Shown: positions 56,680-64,000 of the stretch, one piece after another
How the letters are laid out: every line of letters starts with the position of its first letter
Position numbering within the stretch: position 1 is the stretch's first letter
Assembly (NCBI RefSeq): GCF_039541855.1
Contig: NZ_BAABHA010000015.1
Coordinates: forward strand, 62,001 to 126,000
DNA length: 64,000 bases
From: Solirubrum koreensis
GTDB lineage: Bacteria > Bacteroidota > Bacteroidia > Cytophagales > Hymenobacteraceae
Direction of reading: 5' to 3'
Made by a program: the position numbers and the translations under genes
The notes under the pieces: generated by a model
Databases searched by the model: none
What the model was told of the DNA's origin: nothing
Seen by the model: only the letters and a program-made list of their open reading frames with translations

Positions 56680-58296
56680 TCAAAAGGCCAATTGTAAGTT
56701 CTCGATGTCCCAATTGGCCCGCACTTGCTGCGGCTGTGGGAAGTTGAAAACCGGCTCAGCCGGTAAACGGAGTTTAGGGTCGCCGCCCCGCCAACGGCCG
56801 TCGTTATCGGCATCTACCAGCACCCGCAGGCGGTACGTACCCGGCGCCAGGTTATCGAACTTGAACGTGCGCGGGCTAATGAGCGAAGTAATGATCTGGT
56901 AGTTCTGATCGAGCAACTGCAGCTCGAAGCGTTTAGCCGTGGTTTTTACCGTACCCGCTAAACTGCCCGTAGAGGCCTGGTCAGTTACTGCCAGGCGCAA
57001 CGGGCGCAAGCCCAGGGCCTGCCCGCTAACGGGCAGTATGGCGGCCGAATCGGGAATGAAGGTGATGCGGCCACGGGCTTTGGTGTTCAGGTTTACGGTG
57101 AGCAGCGTGCGGTCGGGGCTGAGCAGGCCATCGGCAGGGCTGCGCAACGGGCGCCGCGTGGTGGAATCTTCCACCAACACCCCAAACGGGCGGTTGGGCA
57201 GCAGTTGTACCGGCTCGTTAAACTGAAAACGCAATTGCCCGTTGCGGTACACCTCGCGGGCATTGTCCACCACTGTGTACTGCGGGCCCCGGCGGTTCGG
57301 CTGCTGGCCGTCGAATTTCACGTTCACCGTATCCACGCCCGTATTGCCGGCGCTATCGGTGGCTGACAGAAGATAGCGGCCCGCCGCCAACGCCGGCGTA
57401 CGCTGCACCGCCGCCGTGCGCCCTTTTTCGGTGAGGAACACGGCTGCCGAAATTGCCGGCGTGGCGGGCTGGCCTAACGGAGCAATGGCCACCTGCCGCA
57501 GGCCTTCGTTATACCCCACCTGAAACTGGGCCGACGTGGACTTCTGGCTCAAAACAAGCGGGCGGCGCGAATCGGGCCGCACCATCACCAGCTGCACCGA
57601 GTCGAGACCGGCACGTATCTGCACGGGTTGGGGCAGGTAGGCAATGGCTTCGGGCTCGTCGAAGCGGCTGTTCTGGTTTTTATCGAACAAGGCGTACACG
57701 CGGTACGGACCTTCGCGCAGGTTACGTAGCACAAACGCGCCGCTTTTATCGGTGCGGCCGGCGTAAAACGGGCGCTGGCGGCGCACGTCGGCGGTGTCGC
57801 CGGCGGGGTAAAGCGCAATTAGCGCTTCGGCGGCGGGCAAGCCCGTGAGCAGCTGCGTAACCGTGCCGGCCACCGAGCCAGAGTCCAGGGCTGCGCCGGT
57901 ACTGAACGTGAGGATGGTATTGGCCGCTACGTTGCTCTCGGTAATGTCGGTAACCGCGTCGCGGAAGTTGAACACGTACGTGGTATTGGCCGCCAAGGGC
58001 TTTTCGAACCGAAGCTCCACGGAGTTGCGTTCCTGCCGCACCTTGTACGGGTTGTCTTCCGCCAAGCTGGGCGTAACCAGCAGGTTTTTGCTGAGTTCCT
58101 TCAGCTGTACCTGCTCCGAAAACTCCAGCCGCACGCTTTGCTGCGTAACCGAGGTAGCGCCGTTGCGTGGGCTGCTACGCACCAGTTCGGGCGCAATAGT
58201 GTCGCGGGCACCGCCTTCGGGTGCGCTGATGGCCGCGCAGCCCGCCAACCACAAGCCGGCCGGCAAACACCACAGCAGATTAACGCGAACGGACAT
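56680..58296 (-). CDS. Ig-like domain lipoprotein
   Basis: 538 residues. Start MSVRVNLLWCLPAGLWLAGC gives a lipobox LAGC. Then Big_5-type Ig-like domain: APELVRSSPRNGATSVTQQS, VRLEFSEQVQLKEL, ANTTYVFNFRDAVTDI. Later beta-rich repeats include YRVYALFDKNQNSRFDEPEA (a prealbumin-like/CarboxypepD_reg unit) and APGTYRLRVLVDADNDGRWR near the end. Likely surface or periplasmic. The ATG at 58296 overlaps the previous gene's stop, so the two are coupled. Confidence 0.82.
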   Translation of the reverse strand: MSVRVNLLWCLPAGLWLAGCAAISAPEGGARDTIAPELVRSSPRNGATSVTQQSVRLEFSEQVQLKELSKNLLVTPSLAEDNPYKVRQERNSVELRFEKPLAANTTYVFNFRDAVTDITESNVAANTILTFSTGAALDSGSVAGTVTQLLTGLPAAEALIALYPAGDTADVRRQRPFYAGRTDKSGAFVLRNLREGPYRVYALFDKNQNSRFDEPEAIAYLPQPVQIRAGLDSVQLVMVRPDSRRPLVLSQKSTSAQFQVGYNEGLRQVAIAPLGQPATPAISAAVFLTEKGRTAAVQRTPALAAGRYLLSATDSAGNTGVDTVNVKFDGQQPNRRGPQYTVVDNAREVYRNGQLRFQFNEPVQLLPNRPFGVLVEDSTTRRPLRSPADGLLSPDRTLLTVNLNTKARGRITFIPDSAAILPVSGQALGLRPLRLAVTDQASTGSLAGTVKTTAKRFELQLLDQNYQIITSLISPRTFKFDNLAPGTYRLRVLVDADNDGRWRGGDPKLRLPAEPVFNFPQPQQVRANWDIENLQLAF

Positions 58297-58564
58297 TATA
58301 AAGCAGTAAAGTGGAAAGCGTGATAAGGGCACAAGCACCCAGAATAACCCAACGGCTGCGCGGTTGCAACGGTGCTACCGGCGCATCGGGCGTAAGGCCT
58401 ACCGGCGCCGTTTTCACCGTGTCGGGCTGCGTCACAGGGGTTTTTACCGCCGCCGAATCGATACGAACCGGTACCGTCTGCGCTTCCGCCGACAACGTAC
58501 ATGCCAGCAGCAAAATCCCTGTAAGCCGGCGTGCTGACAACGAAGCAGAGGAAAACAACGACAT
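58280..58564 (-). CDS. Small exported membrane protein, coupled to the Ig-like lipoprotein
   Basis: 94 residues from the ATG at 58564. Signal peptide SLSARRLTGILLLACTLSAEA, a Thr/Val/Pro-rich middle (VPVRIDSAAVKTPVTQPDTV), and a C-terminal membrane helix RSRWVILGACALITLSTLLL. The end overlaps the Ig-like gene start by 17 bases. No family recognised. A C-terminally anchored periplasmic protein is the likely layout. Confidence 0.65.
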   Translation of the reverse strand: MSLFSSASLSARRLTGILLLACTLSAEAQTVPVRIDSAAVKTPVTQPDTVKTAPVGLTPDAPVAPLQPRSRWVILGACALITLSTLLLYNVRSR

Positions 58565-58614
58565 AAGCACGGGGCAACAACGGCAAAAATAACAGAAGCC
58601 GCCTCGCCCCTGCC

Positions 58615-59523
58615 CTAGCGCTTTTCGGCGGGCGTTTTGCTGCCTACGTAAATCAGGCTGGAATACTGGCCGCCGTGCTGCACCGCCTGCTGGTTCGACT
58701 TGTACCCGGCTTTGAACGCGGCCAGTAAACCGGCGTTGCGTTCGGCGCGGTACCGCTCACTCAGCATGCTCACGTAATACGCGTCGAGCACCAGTGGCAA
58801 GGTTTGGCGCAGGTGCAGGTGATGCTTGCGCAGCAGCTTGGTGAGCGTTTTAGGCGTGAAATGGTACAAATGACGTGGCACGTCGTACGCCGCCCATTGC
58901 TCGCGGTAATACTGCGCGTCGGGGCTTTCGGCGTTCGGCACGGCTATGATGATGACGCCGTCGGGCTTGAGCAGCCGCACCAACTGCTGCATGGTGCCGG
59001 TGAGGTCGTGCACGTGTTCCAGCACGTGCCACAGCGTAATGGCGTCGAACGACTCGCTGGGAAACTGCGTCAGGTCGCCGGAGCTGATGGGCTGACCGGT
59101 GCGCTCCTGGGCTTGGGCGCGGGCTACGTCGCTGGGCTCAACGCCCGAAACCTGCCAACCGGCTTTTTGGCAAGCAGCCAGAAAATGGCCGGTACCACAA
59201 CCGTAATCGAGCAAGCGGCCACGGCGCGGGGCCGCTTTGTTCACCAAACTCACCTTGCGGCGCATGGTGTACACCCGAGCCACCTGGTAGACTTTGTTCA
59301 CCAAGCCCTTGTTCGTATCGGAGTGCGACACGTAGTCTTCGCTCTCGTAATAGCGGCCGATGCTGGCGACGTCGGGGCGAGGGTTGGTCAGCAACAAACT
59401 GCACGCGGCGCATTGCACAATGGCAAAGCTCTCGTGGCTTACCGAGTAGTCTTCGACCACCATTTTCGGCCGAAACTCACTTTTCCCGCACACCGGGCAC
59501 TGTTCCACGCGTTCGTACGACAC
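58615..59523 (-). CDS. Class I SAM-dependent methyltransferase with N-terminal zinc ribbon
   Basis: 302 residues from a GTG at 59523. A CPVC...CAAC pair of Cys motifs near the start suggests a small zinc ribbon. The Rossmann part has RRGRLLDYGCGTGHFLAACQ (motif I), FDAITLWHVLEHVHDLTGTM, and LLKPDGVIIIAVPNAES. Similar proteins modify sugars, lipids or quinone precursors; the substrate is not readable. No ATG start exists near. mnmG lies upstream on the same strand but is separated by a terminator. Confidence 0.85.
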   Translation of the reverse strand: MSYERVEQCPVCGKSEFRPKMVVEDYSVSHESFAIVQCAACSLLLTNPRPDVASIGRYYESEDYVSHSDTNKGLVNKVYQVARVYTMRRKVSLVNKAAPRRGRLLDYGCGTGHFLAACQKAGWQVSGVEPSDVARAQAQERTGQPISSGDLTQFPSESFDAITLWHVLEHVHDLTGTMQQLVRLLKPDGVIIIAVPNAESPDAQYYREQWAAYDVPRHLYHFTPKTLTKLLRKHHLHLRQTLPLVLDAYYVSMLSERYRAERNAGLLAAFKAGYKSNQQAVQHGGQYSSLIYVGSKTPAEKR

Positions 59524-59651
59524 CAAGCAGGGACTTCAAACTCTGAAAAACAACAGGGCAACCGCCCCGTCAATACTCAACCAATCAAAAGTAAGCTTCC
59601 TGGCAGAGAATACCGGATAATAGACCTGCAAGCTACCACGCACGAGCCACA

Positions 59652-59693
59652 AACAAAAAAGGAGCTACCGGTGAAGGACGCTCCTTTTTTGTT
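59652..59693 (-). terminator. mnmG terminator
   Basis: AACAAAAAAGGAGC pairs with GCTCCTTTTTTGTT across a 14-base loop. Confidence 0.8.
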
Positions 59694-59707
59694 CTTAGAT
59701 CTAACGT

Positions 59708-61573
59708 TTACTTGCCCAAATACACCATCAGCACCGAAATATCGGCCGGCGAAATACCGCTGATGCGCGAGGCCTGCCCAATGGTTTCGGGCTGCACGCG
59801 CAGCAGCTTTTCGCGGGCTTCGTGCGAGAGGGCCGGCATAGCTTTATAGTCCAAACGGCCTACAATGCGCAGGTCTTCCAGTTCGCCCATGCGCTGGGCC
59901 TGCAGGTGCTCCTTCTCGATGTAGGTTTCGTACTTCACGCTGATGCCGGCCTGCTCTAGGGCATCGGCGCCGTAGGTTTGCAGGTACTGATCGAGCTCCG
60001 GCAAAGCGCGCTGCAAATCGGCCAACTCCACCTGCGGGCGGCGCAGCAGGTTTACGGCGCGGGTTTTCTCGTGAATCGGGGCCGAGCCTAACTCCACCAG
60101 CAAGCCGTTGATTTCACCCGGCTCTACAGGCTTTTTATTCAGATATTCCAGCACGTCGGCGGTGGCGCGGCGCTTTTGCTCCACGCGCTGCATGCGCTCA
60201 TCTGAAGCCAGGCCCAGCTTGTGACCCAGCGGTGTGAGGCGCAAATCGGCGTTGTCCTGGCGCAGCAAAATGCGGTGCTCGGCGCGGCTCGTGAACATGC
60301 GGTAGGGCTCGTCGGTGCCTTTGTTTACGAGGTCGTCGATGAGCACGCCGATGTAAGCCTCCGAGCGGCGCAGCACGAAGGGCTCCAAGTCCCGCACGCG
60401 CTGGTGGGCGTTAATGCCGGCCATGAGGCCCTGGCAGGCGGCTTCCTCGTAGCCGGTGGTGCCGTTAATCTGGCCCGCGAAATAGAGGTTGCGCACCGGC
60501 TTGGTTTCCAGCGTGAGGTTGAGCTGTGTGGGCGGGAAAAAGTCGTACTCGATGGCGTAGCCCGGCCGGAACATCTTCGCGTTTTCGAAGCCCGCAATCT
60601 GACGCAGGGCATTGTACTGCACGTCTTCGGGCAAAGAGCTGCTGAAGCCGTTCACGTACACTTCCACAGTGCTCCAGCCTTCCGGCTCCACAAAAATCTG
60701 GTGGCGGTCCTTGTCGGCGAAGCGGTTGATTTTGTCCTCTACACTCGGGCAGTAGCGCGGCCCCAGGCCCTTGATGCGGCCCTGGAACATGGGCGACTTC
60801 TCGAAGCCGGTGCGCAGAATCTCGTGCACCTTTTCGTTGGTGTACGTGATGTAGCACGGCCGTTGCTTGGTGAGCTGCGGCGTATCTAGGTAGGAGAAGC
60901 GGCTGGGATTTTCGTCGCCGGGCTGCTCTTCCATTTTACTGTAGTCGAGCGAACGGCCGTCAACGCGGGGCGGCGTGCCGGTTTTCATACGGCCCGTTTC
61001 AAAACCCAACTCGCGCAGCTGCTCGGTAATGCCGGTGCTCATTTTCTCGGCAGCACGGCCCCCACCAAACTGCTTTTCGCCGATGTGGATAAGACCGTTC
61101 AGGAAGGTGCCGTTGGTCAGCACCACCGTTTTCGAGCGGAACTCGATGCCGAGCTGGGTGCGTACGCCCACGCAGGTGCCGTCTTCCACCAAGAGGCCGG
61201 TTACGGCTTCCTGCCAGAAGTCCACGTTCGAAATGCCTTCCAGCGTGAGGCGCCATTCTTCGGCAAAGCGCATCCGGTCGCTCTGGGCGCGCGGGCTCCA
61301 CATGGCGGGACCTTTCGAGCGGTTGAGCATCCGGAACTGAATCATGGTTTTGTCGGTAATGATGCCCGACTGCCCACCCAGCGCATCCACCTCGCGCACA
61401 ATCTGCCCCTTTGCCACCCCGCCCATGGCCGGGTTGCACGACATCTGCGCGATGGTGTTCATGTTCATGGTAATGAGCAGCACGCTCGAGCCGAGGTTGG
61501 CGGCGGCGGCGGCGGCTTCGCAGCCGGCGTGGCCGGCTCCTACCACAATAACATCGTATTCCTGTGTCAGCAT
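59708..61573 (-). CDS. mnmG: tRNA uridine-5-carboxymethylaminomethyl(34) synthesis enzyme MnmG (GidA)
   Basis: With MnmE it adds the cmnm group to U34 of several tRNAs. 621 residues. FAD-binding VIVVGAGHAGCEAAAAAANL at the start, then QMSCNPAMGGVAKGQIVREV, RMLNRSKGPAMWSPRAQSDR, TGTFLNG-type and the GidA tail AREKLLRVQPETIGQASRIS. Classic oriC-adjacent gene in many bacteria; here 3.1 kb from the DnaA boxes. Its leader has a TATCTTTG element and a strong hairpin. Confidence 0.97.
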   Translation of the reverse strand: MLTQEYDVIVVGAGHAGCEAAAAAANLGSSVLLITMNMNTIAQMSCNPAMGGVAKGQIVREVDALGGQSGIITDKTMIQFRMLNRSKGPAMWSPRAQSDRMRFAEEWRLTLEGISNVDFWQEAVTGLLVEDGTCVGVRTQLGIEFRSKTVVLTNGTFLNGLIHIGEKQFGGGRAAEKMSTGITEQLRELGFETGRMKTGTPPRVDGRSLDYSKMEEQPGDENPSRFSYLDTPQLTKQRPCYITYTNEKVHEILRTGFEKSPMFQGRIKGLGPRYCPSVEDKINRFADKDRHQIFVEPEGWSTVEVYVNGFSSSLPEDVQYNALRQIAGFENAKMFRPGYAIEYDFFPPTQLNLTLETKPVRNLYFAGQINGTTGYEEAACQGLMAGINAHQRVRDLEPFVLRRSEAYIGVLIDDLVNKGTDEPYRMFTSRAEHRILLRQDNADLRLTPLGHKLGLASDERMQRVEQKRRATADVLEYLNKKPVEPGEINGLLVELGSAPIHEKTRAVNLLRRPQVELADLQRALPELDQYLQTYGADALEQAGISVKYETYIEKEHLQAQRMGELEDLRIVGRLDYKAMPALSHEAREKLLRVQPETIGQASRISGISPADISVLMVYLGK

Positions 61574-61635
61574 AGCTGGGAGTTGTTTCGGAAGGGGGTA
61601 ACAGCCAGGGGCTGCGTTTTGTGCCGGAAAGCAAA

Positions 61636-61665
61636 AAACCGTTTCTGGGATGGCAGAGACGGTTT
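61636..61665 (-). terminator. Hairpin in the mnmG leader (attenuator or read-through terminator)
   Basis: AAACCGTCTCT pairs with AGAaACGGTTT on the minus strand and is followed by TTTTTT. It lies between a -7-like element (61710-61717) and the mnmG start, so it would be inside the mnmG leader. It may instead end transcripts coming from the Ate1-like gene. Confidence 0.6.
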
Positions 61666-61709
61666 GAAAATCAACTTAAGAAAGCCGCGTAACCTGCTCA
61701 GAACGTGCG

Positions 61710-61717
61710 CAAAGATA
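61710..61717 (-). promoter_or_regulatory. -7 element upstream of mnmG
   Basis: TATCTTTG on the minus strand, an exact TAnnTTTG match, 137 bases before the mnmG ATG, upstream of the hairpin. -33 not clear. Confidence 0.5.
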
Positions 61718-61806
61718 CGCCACGGTTGGGTTTTCTAGCAGCGAGACCTAAACCTCACGCCACGGCTCAACGCGTCATTGCGCCCAAACGGGCGGGGTTA
61801 ACTACT

Positions 61807-62535
61807 CTAATCGGCCTCATCCTCTTCGGCATAGCTCAGCGGTAAATCCTTCAGAAGCTCCGCTGAATGTGTCGCTACAGTATCCCACGAGAAAGGCATC
61901 CAACGGCCCGACGCGTAGTCGAATACCTCGGTAGCGGCCGGGCAGGCAAACAGCTTGTAATCGAACTTGGGATAGTTGTGAACCACGTAGCCGGGATAGT
62001 AATACACTTTGCGCTGCTGCAGGGCATGAATAATGGTGAGCAGCATCAGGTATTTGCCCAAGCTCCGCTTGCTGTAAGCCGGGTCGTAGAAATTCATGAT
62101 GCCCGACAAGGTGCGGGTGCCGCTGTCGAAAATACCGGCCGCAATCAGCTGTTGCCCGTCGCGCACTTCCATTACCTGTGTGGGAAACACATTGTGCTTG
62201 GCCCCGGCCAGAATAAAGGACTCCACGGTTTCGGGAGCATCGAAGTCGATGGAACAGCGGTAGCGGGCGTAGAGGTTCTCGTACTCGGCAGTAAGCTGAA
62301 AAGGCTGGATAAGAACGTTGAACTGCTGGTTGAGCCGCAGCAAACGCCGCTGGTTGCGGCCGAACGATACGTTAGGCAGGATCAGGCGTAACCAGTGGGC
62401 GGTGTACAGCGTGTCGTCGATGGGCAGGAAACGGCAGGTAAACAGGTCCTGGTGCATGCGGTAGTAACCCTGGCCCAGGTAATAATCGAGCACGTCGCCC
62501 GGTATAGCGGTAAAAGAGGCGGGAGTAGCGGACAT
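61807..62535 (-). CDS. Ate1-like arginyl-tRNA--protein transferase family protein
   Basis: 242 residues from the ATG at 62535. The pattern GQGYYRMHQDLFTCRFLPID, FGRNQRRLLRLNQQFNVLIQ, and YCYYYPGYV-like (KVYYYPGYVVHNYPKFDYK) is that of the bacterial GNAT-like arginyl/leucyl transferases (Ate1/Bpt), which attach amino acids to protein N-termini as degradation signals. The YYPGY...F segment and the R(F/H)LP context are conserved. A Cys cluster of eukaryotic ATE1 is not seen. Substrate choice is unknown. Confidence 0.7.
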   Translation of the reverse strand: MSATPASFTAIPGDVLDYYLGQGYYRMHQDLFTCRFLPIDDTLYTAHWLRLILPNVSFGRNQRRLLRLNQQFNVLIQPFQLTAEYENLYARYRCSIDFDAPETVESFILAGAKHNVFPTQVMEVRDGQQLIAAGIFDSGTRTLSGIMNFYDPAYSKRSLGKYLMLLTIIHALQQRKVYYYPGYVVHNYPKFDYKLFACPAATEVFDYASGRWMPFSWDTVATHSAELLKDLPLSYAEEDEAD

Positions 62536-62558
62536 AGTTGGCGGGTACCGGTACAGAA

Positions 62559-62582
62559 AACGCCCGCGGTTAGGCGGGCGTT
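62559..62582 (-). terminator. Weak terminator of ybeY
   Basis: AACGCCCGC pairs with GCGGGCGTT over a 6-base loop. The T-run on the minus strand is short. Confidence 0.5.
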
Positions 62583-62611
62583 GTCGGGCATTCAGGAAAC
62601 GCAAGCTGCGG

Positions 62612-63106
62612 CTAGAACGTGCGCAGCGACAGGCAGTCGTCTTCCTTTTTGCGCATGGCCGTTTGGCTCAGCAGGTCTTTGTCTTTGTAGCCAAGCAGGT
62701 GCAGCACGCCGTGAATCATCACACGGTGCAGCTCGTCGCGGAAGGAAACGTGGTGGGTTTCGGCGTTTTCGCGGATGCGGTCTACGGAAATGAACACGTC
62801 GCCTTCGATGATGTCGGCGTCGTCGGCGTTATCAAACGTGATGACGTCGGTGTAGGTGTCGTGGTTCAGGTACTCCACGTTCACCTTGTGCAGGAACTCG
62901 TCGGAGCAGAAGATGTAAGTCAGCTGCACAATTTTGTGCTCGTGCACGCTGGCCACACGTTCAATCCACTCGGTGAGCTGGGTGGCGTCGGACAGTTCAA
63001 AATCCACGTCCTCGACCACGAACTCGATGCCCGGCGCGTCGTGCAGGGGATTATAGTCGTCGTCCTCGCGGGGAGGCGGCAGCTGGGCGTCGTCGGCTGA
63101 AGTCAA
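62612..63106 (-). CDS. ybeY: rRNA maturation endoribonuclease YbeY
   Basis: Single-strand endoribonuclease in 16S rRNA 3' maturation and ribosome quality control. 164 residues. The zinc site begins HGVLHLLGYKDKD (HGVLH at 132-136), but the third ligand of the usual H-x3-H-x5-H is replaced by Asp142, as commonly seen in Bacteroidota. DDADIIEGDVFISVDRIREN is also conserved. The only in-frame start is a TTG at 63106, so the exact start is uncertain. Confidence 0.88.
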   Translation of the reverse strand: MTSADDAQLPPPREDDDYNPLHDAPGIEFVVEDVDFELSDATQLTEWIERVASVHEHKIVQLTYIFCSDEFLHKVNVEYLNHDTYTDVITFDNADDADIIEGDVFISVDRIRENAETHHVSFRDELHRVMIHGVLHLLGYKDKDLLSQTAMRKKEDDCLSLRTF

Positions 63107-63127
63107 GGGAACTGCGGAGCTAGAAAG

Positions 63128-63571
63128 TTAAGAGGCTACGGCGTGGTCGTTAACGCCGTTCGAGCCAGCAGGCGGCAGGAAAAACGTTAGCTCCACCTTG
63201 CGGCCGTCGTTGGTAAACTCAACTTCGTCGGCGAGGTGGCGAATGAGGAAAATACCGCGGCCACCAGGATTTTCCAGGTTTTCGGGCGCGGTAGGGTCGA
63301 GCAAATTGGTGTAGTCGAAGCCCGTACCCTGATCTTCTACCTCGAAGGTCACGCGGTTATCGGCGACAGTCAGGGCCAACTGGACGTTTTTGTCCTTGTC
63401 GAACTTGTTGCCGTGGCGGATGGCGTTGTTCACGGCCTCCGTGACGGCCACCATGATGTTGCCGTAGATGTCGTCTTCGATGTGGAAGGTTTCCTTCGAG
63501 TTATCGATGAAACTCTCAACCACGCGGATATTTTCGACGAGGGAAGGTATCTGGATTCTGACCTGCTTCAT
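63128..63571 (-). CDS. RsbW-like anti-sigma factor/serine kinase (HATPase_c_2)
   Basis: 147 residues: a GHKL ATPase fold with TEAVNNAIRHGNKFD (N box), VEDQGTGFDYTNL (G1 box) and NPGGRGIFLIRHLADEVEF (G2-like). These proteins inhibit sigma factors or phosphorylate STAS antagonists in Firmicutes; in Bacteroidota they occur alone and their partner is unknown. It begins MKQVRIQIPSLVENIRVVES. ybeY follows 21 bases on. Confidence 0.88.
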   Translation of the reverse strand: MKQVRIQIPSLVENIRVVESFIDNSKETFHIEDDIYGNIMVAVTEAVNNAIRHGNKFDKDKNVQLALTVADNRVTFEVEDQGTGFDYTNLLDPTAPENLENPGGRGIFLIRHLADEVEFTNDGRKVELTFFLPPAGSNGVNDHAVAS

Positions 63572-63610
63572 GGAGTGAAAAAAGGCGGCGGGGCGTAAAA
63601 GTAGGCAGCG

Positions 63611-64000
63611 TTATTTCATTTTCTGAAAATACTCGCTCACCTCCCGCTGATAATACGGAGTGAGGGCCGGGGGAACCGTACGTAGCAACTCCGTTTGGCG
63701 TTGGCGTTCCTGCTTGTATTTCTCGAAAGCAGGCGGGAAACCCGGCGGCACTACTCGTGCCGTTTCGGCTTCGCGCTTGTTGTCGAGGTCCCGCTCCCGG
63801 GCCGATTTCTCGGCTTCCAAGAGGCGGCTCAGGATCTGACGCTGGCGCATAACGGTTTGCTCCGTCAAGCGCTTGTTTACGAGGTCCGTTTCCGTTTGTT
63901 CCATCATTTTTTTCAGCTCCCCAAGGCCGCCCATGCCTTGGTCGCCTTTGCCATCCTTCTGGCCATTCTTGCCTTCTTTGGCGGCCTGCTGCATCTTTTC
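63611..64000 (-). CDS. C-terminal part of a DUF4175-like protein (runs off the window)
   Basis: The frame stays open to the window edge (Glu-Lys before the first Met), so the 5' part is missing. The visible 129 residues are Gln/Lys/Gly-rich with GKNGQKDGKGDQGMGG, a helical TETDLVNKRLTEQTVMRQRQ and the tail PPALTPYYQREVSEYFQKMK. This is the end of the long DUF4175 envelope proteins of Bacteroidota, whose Gln/Gly tail precedes such a helical end. Family call by pattern only. Confidence 0.7.
   Translation of the reverse strand, partial: EKMQQAAKEGKNGQKDGKGDQGMGGLGELKKMMEQTETDLVNKRLTEQTVMRQRQILSRLLEAEKSARERDLDNKREAETARVVPPGFPPAFEKYKQERQRQTELLRTVPPALTPYYQREVSEYFQKMK

Noticed and set aside
59502..59517. 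TGTTCCACG half-site in the methyltransferase gene
   Set aside because: Only the left half of parS matches; the right half is unrelated.
1..64000. CRISPR arrays, tRNA and rRNA genes, transposase or prophage genes
   Set aside because: Looked for direct repeats with regular spacers, cloverleaf-like sequences and transposase motifs; none was found by eye.

Overview
The window is a piece of a GC-rich Bacteroidota chromosome, most likely Hymenobacter or a close relative in the Cytophagales. The signs are DUF4270, GH3-family and Ig-like lipoproteins, a panC next to a short GT5-like gene, a eukaryote-like IleRS, a two-domain peptide ABC ATPase, and the Bacteroidota -7 promoter element TAnnTTTG in front of many genes. 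No rRNA, tRNA, CRISPR array, prophage or insertion sequence was seen. Nearly all of the DNA is housekeeping genes, mostly on the minus strand, separated by strong hairpin terminators.

Layout. 0-10 kb: panD (start only) and panC for pantothenate, a GT5-like protein, a DUF4270 lipoprotein, glmS, ridA, gltX and an AIM24-family protein. 10-32 kb: a GH3 protein, lptB, an M61 peptidase, recJ, a TPR protein, then an envelope run (PpiD/SurA-like chaperone, small membrane protein, lptC, FadL-like outer-membrane protein, coaX), rluB with a very long disordered N-terminus, a DksA/TraR protein, ribH, pdhA, and divergent recF plus a DUF721 gene. 32-34 kb: an AT-rich island with a small HTH gene, a cluster of GTTACA motifs and a perfect 16-bp parS site. 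34-54 kb: GDPD, rhomboid, polyprenyl synthase, TonB-like protein, RNase R, peptide ABC ATPase, lspA, ileS, an RND/MMPL exporter, glyS and a PiT phosphate transporter. 54-64 kb: two DnaA-box clusters around two small genes, then an Ig-like lipoprotein, a methyltransferase, mnmG (gidA), an Ate1-like transferase, ybeY, an RsbW-like kinase and the end of a DUF4175-like gene.

The most important content is probably the chromosome replication and segregation region. The gene-free stretch at 56.1-56.6 kb holds about a dozen DnaA-box-like 9-mers of both orientations plus AT-rich segments, close to mnmG, a classic oriC neighbour. A smaller cluster lies at 54.7 kb. A perfect parS lies at 32.4 kb, a 15/16 match at 42.1 kb (inside a coding sequence) and a 13/16 match at 35.0 kb. 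dnaA, parA and parB are not in the window, so the assignment rests on DNA motifs and context.

Other notable structure: a family of REP-like palindromes (three copies between 40.9 and 48.3 kb), a second family of ACTGACAACT-type repeats, Arg/Gly-rich disordered tails on two RNA enzymes, and an HTH gene whose surroundings carry many copies of one hexamer.
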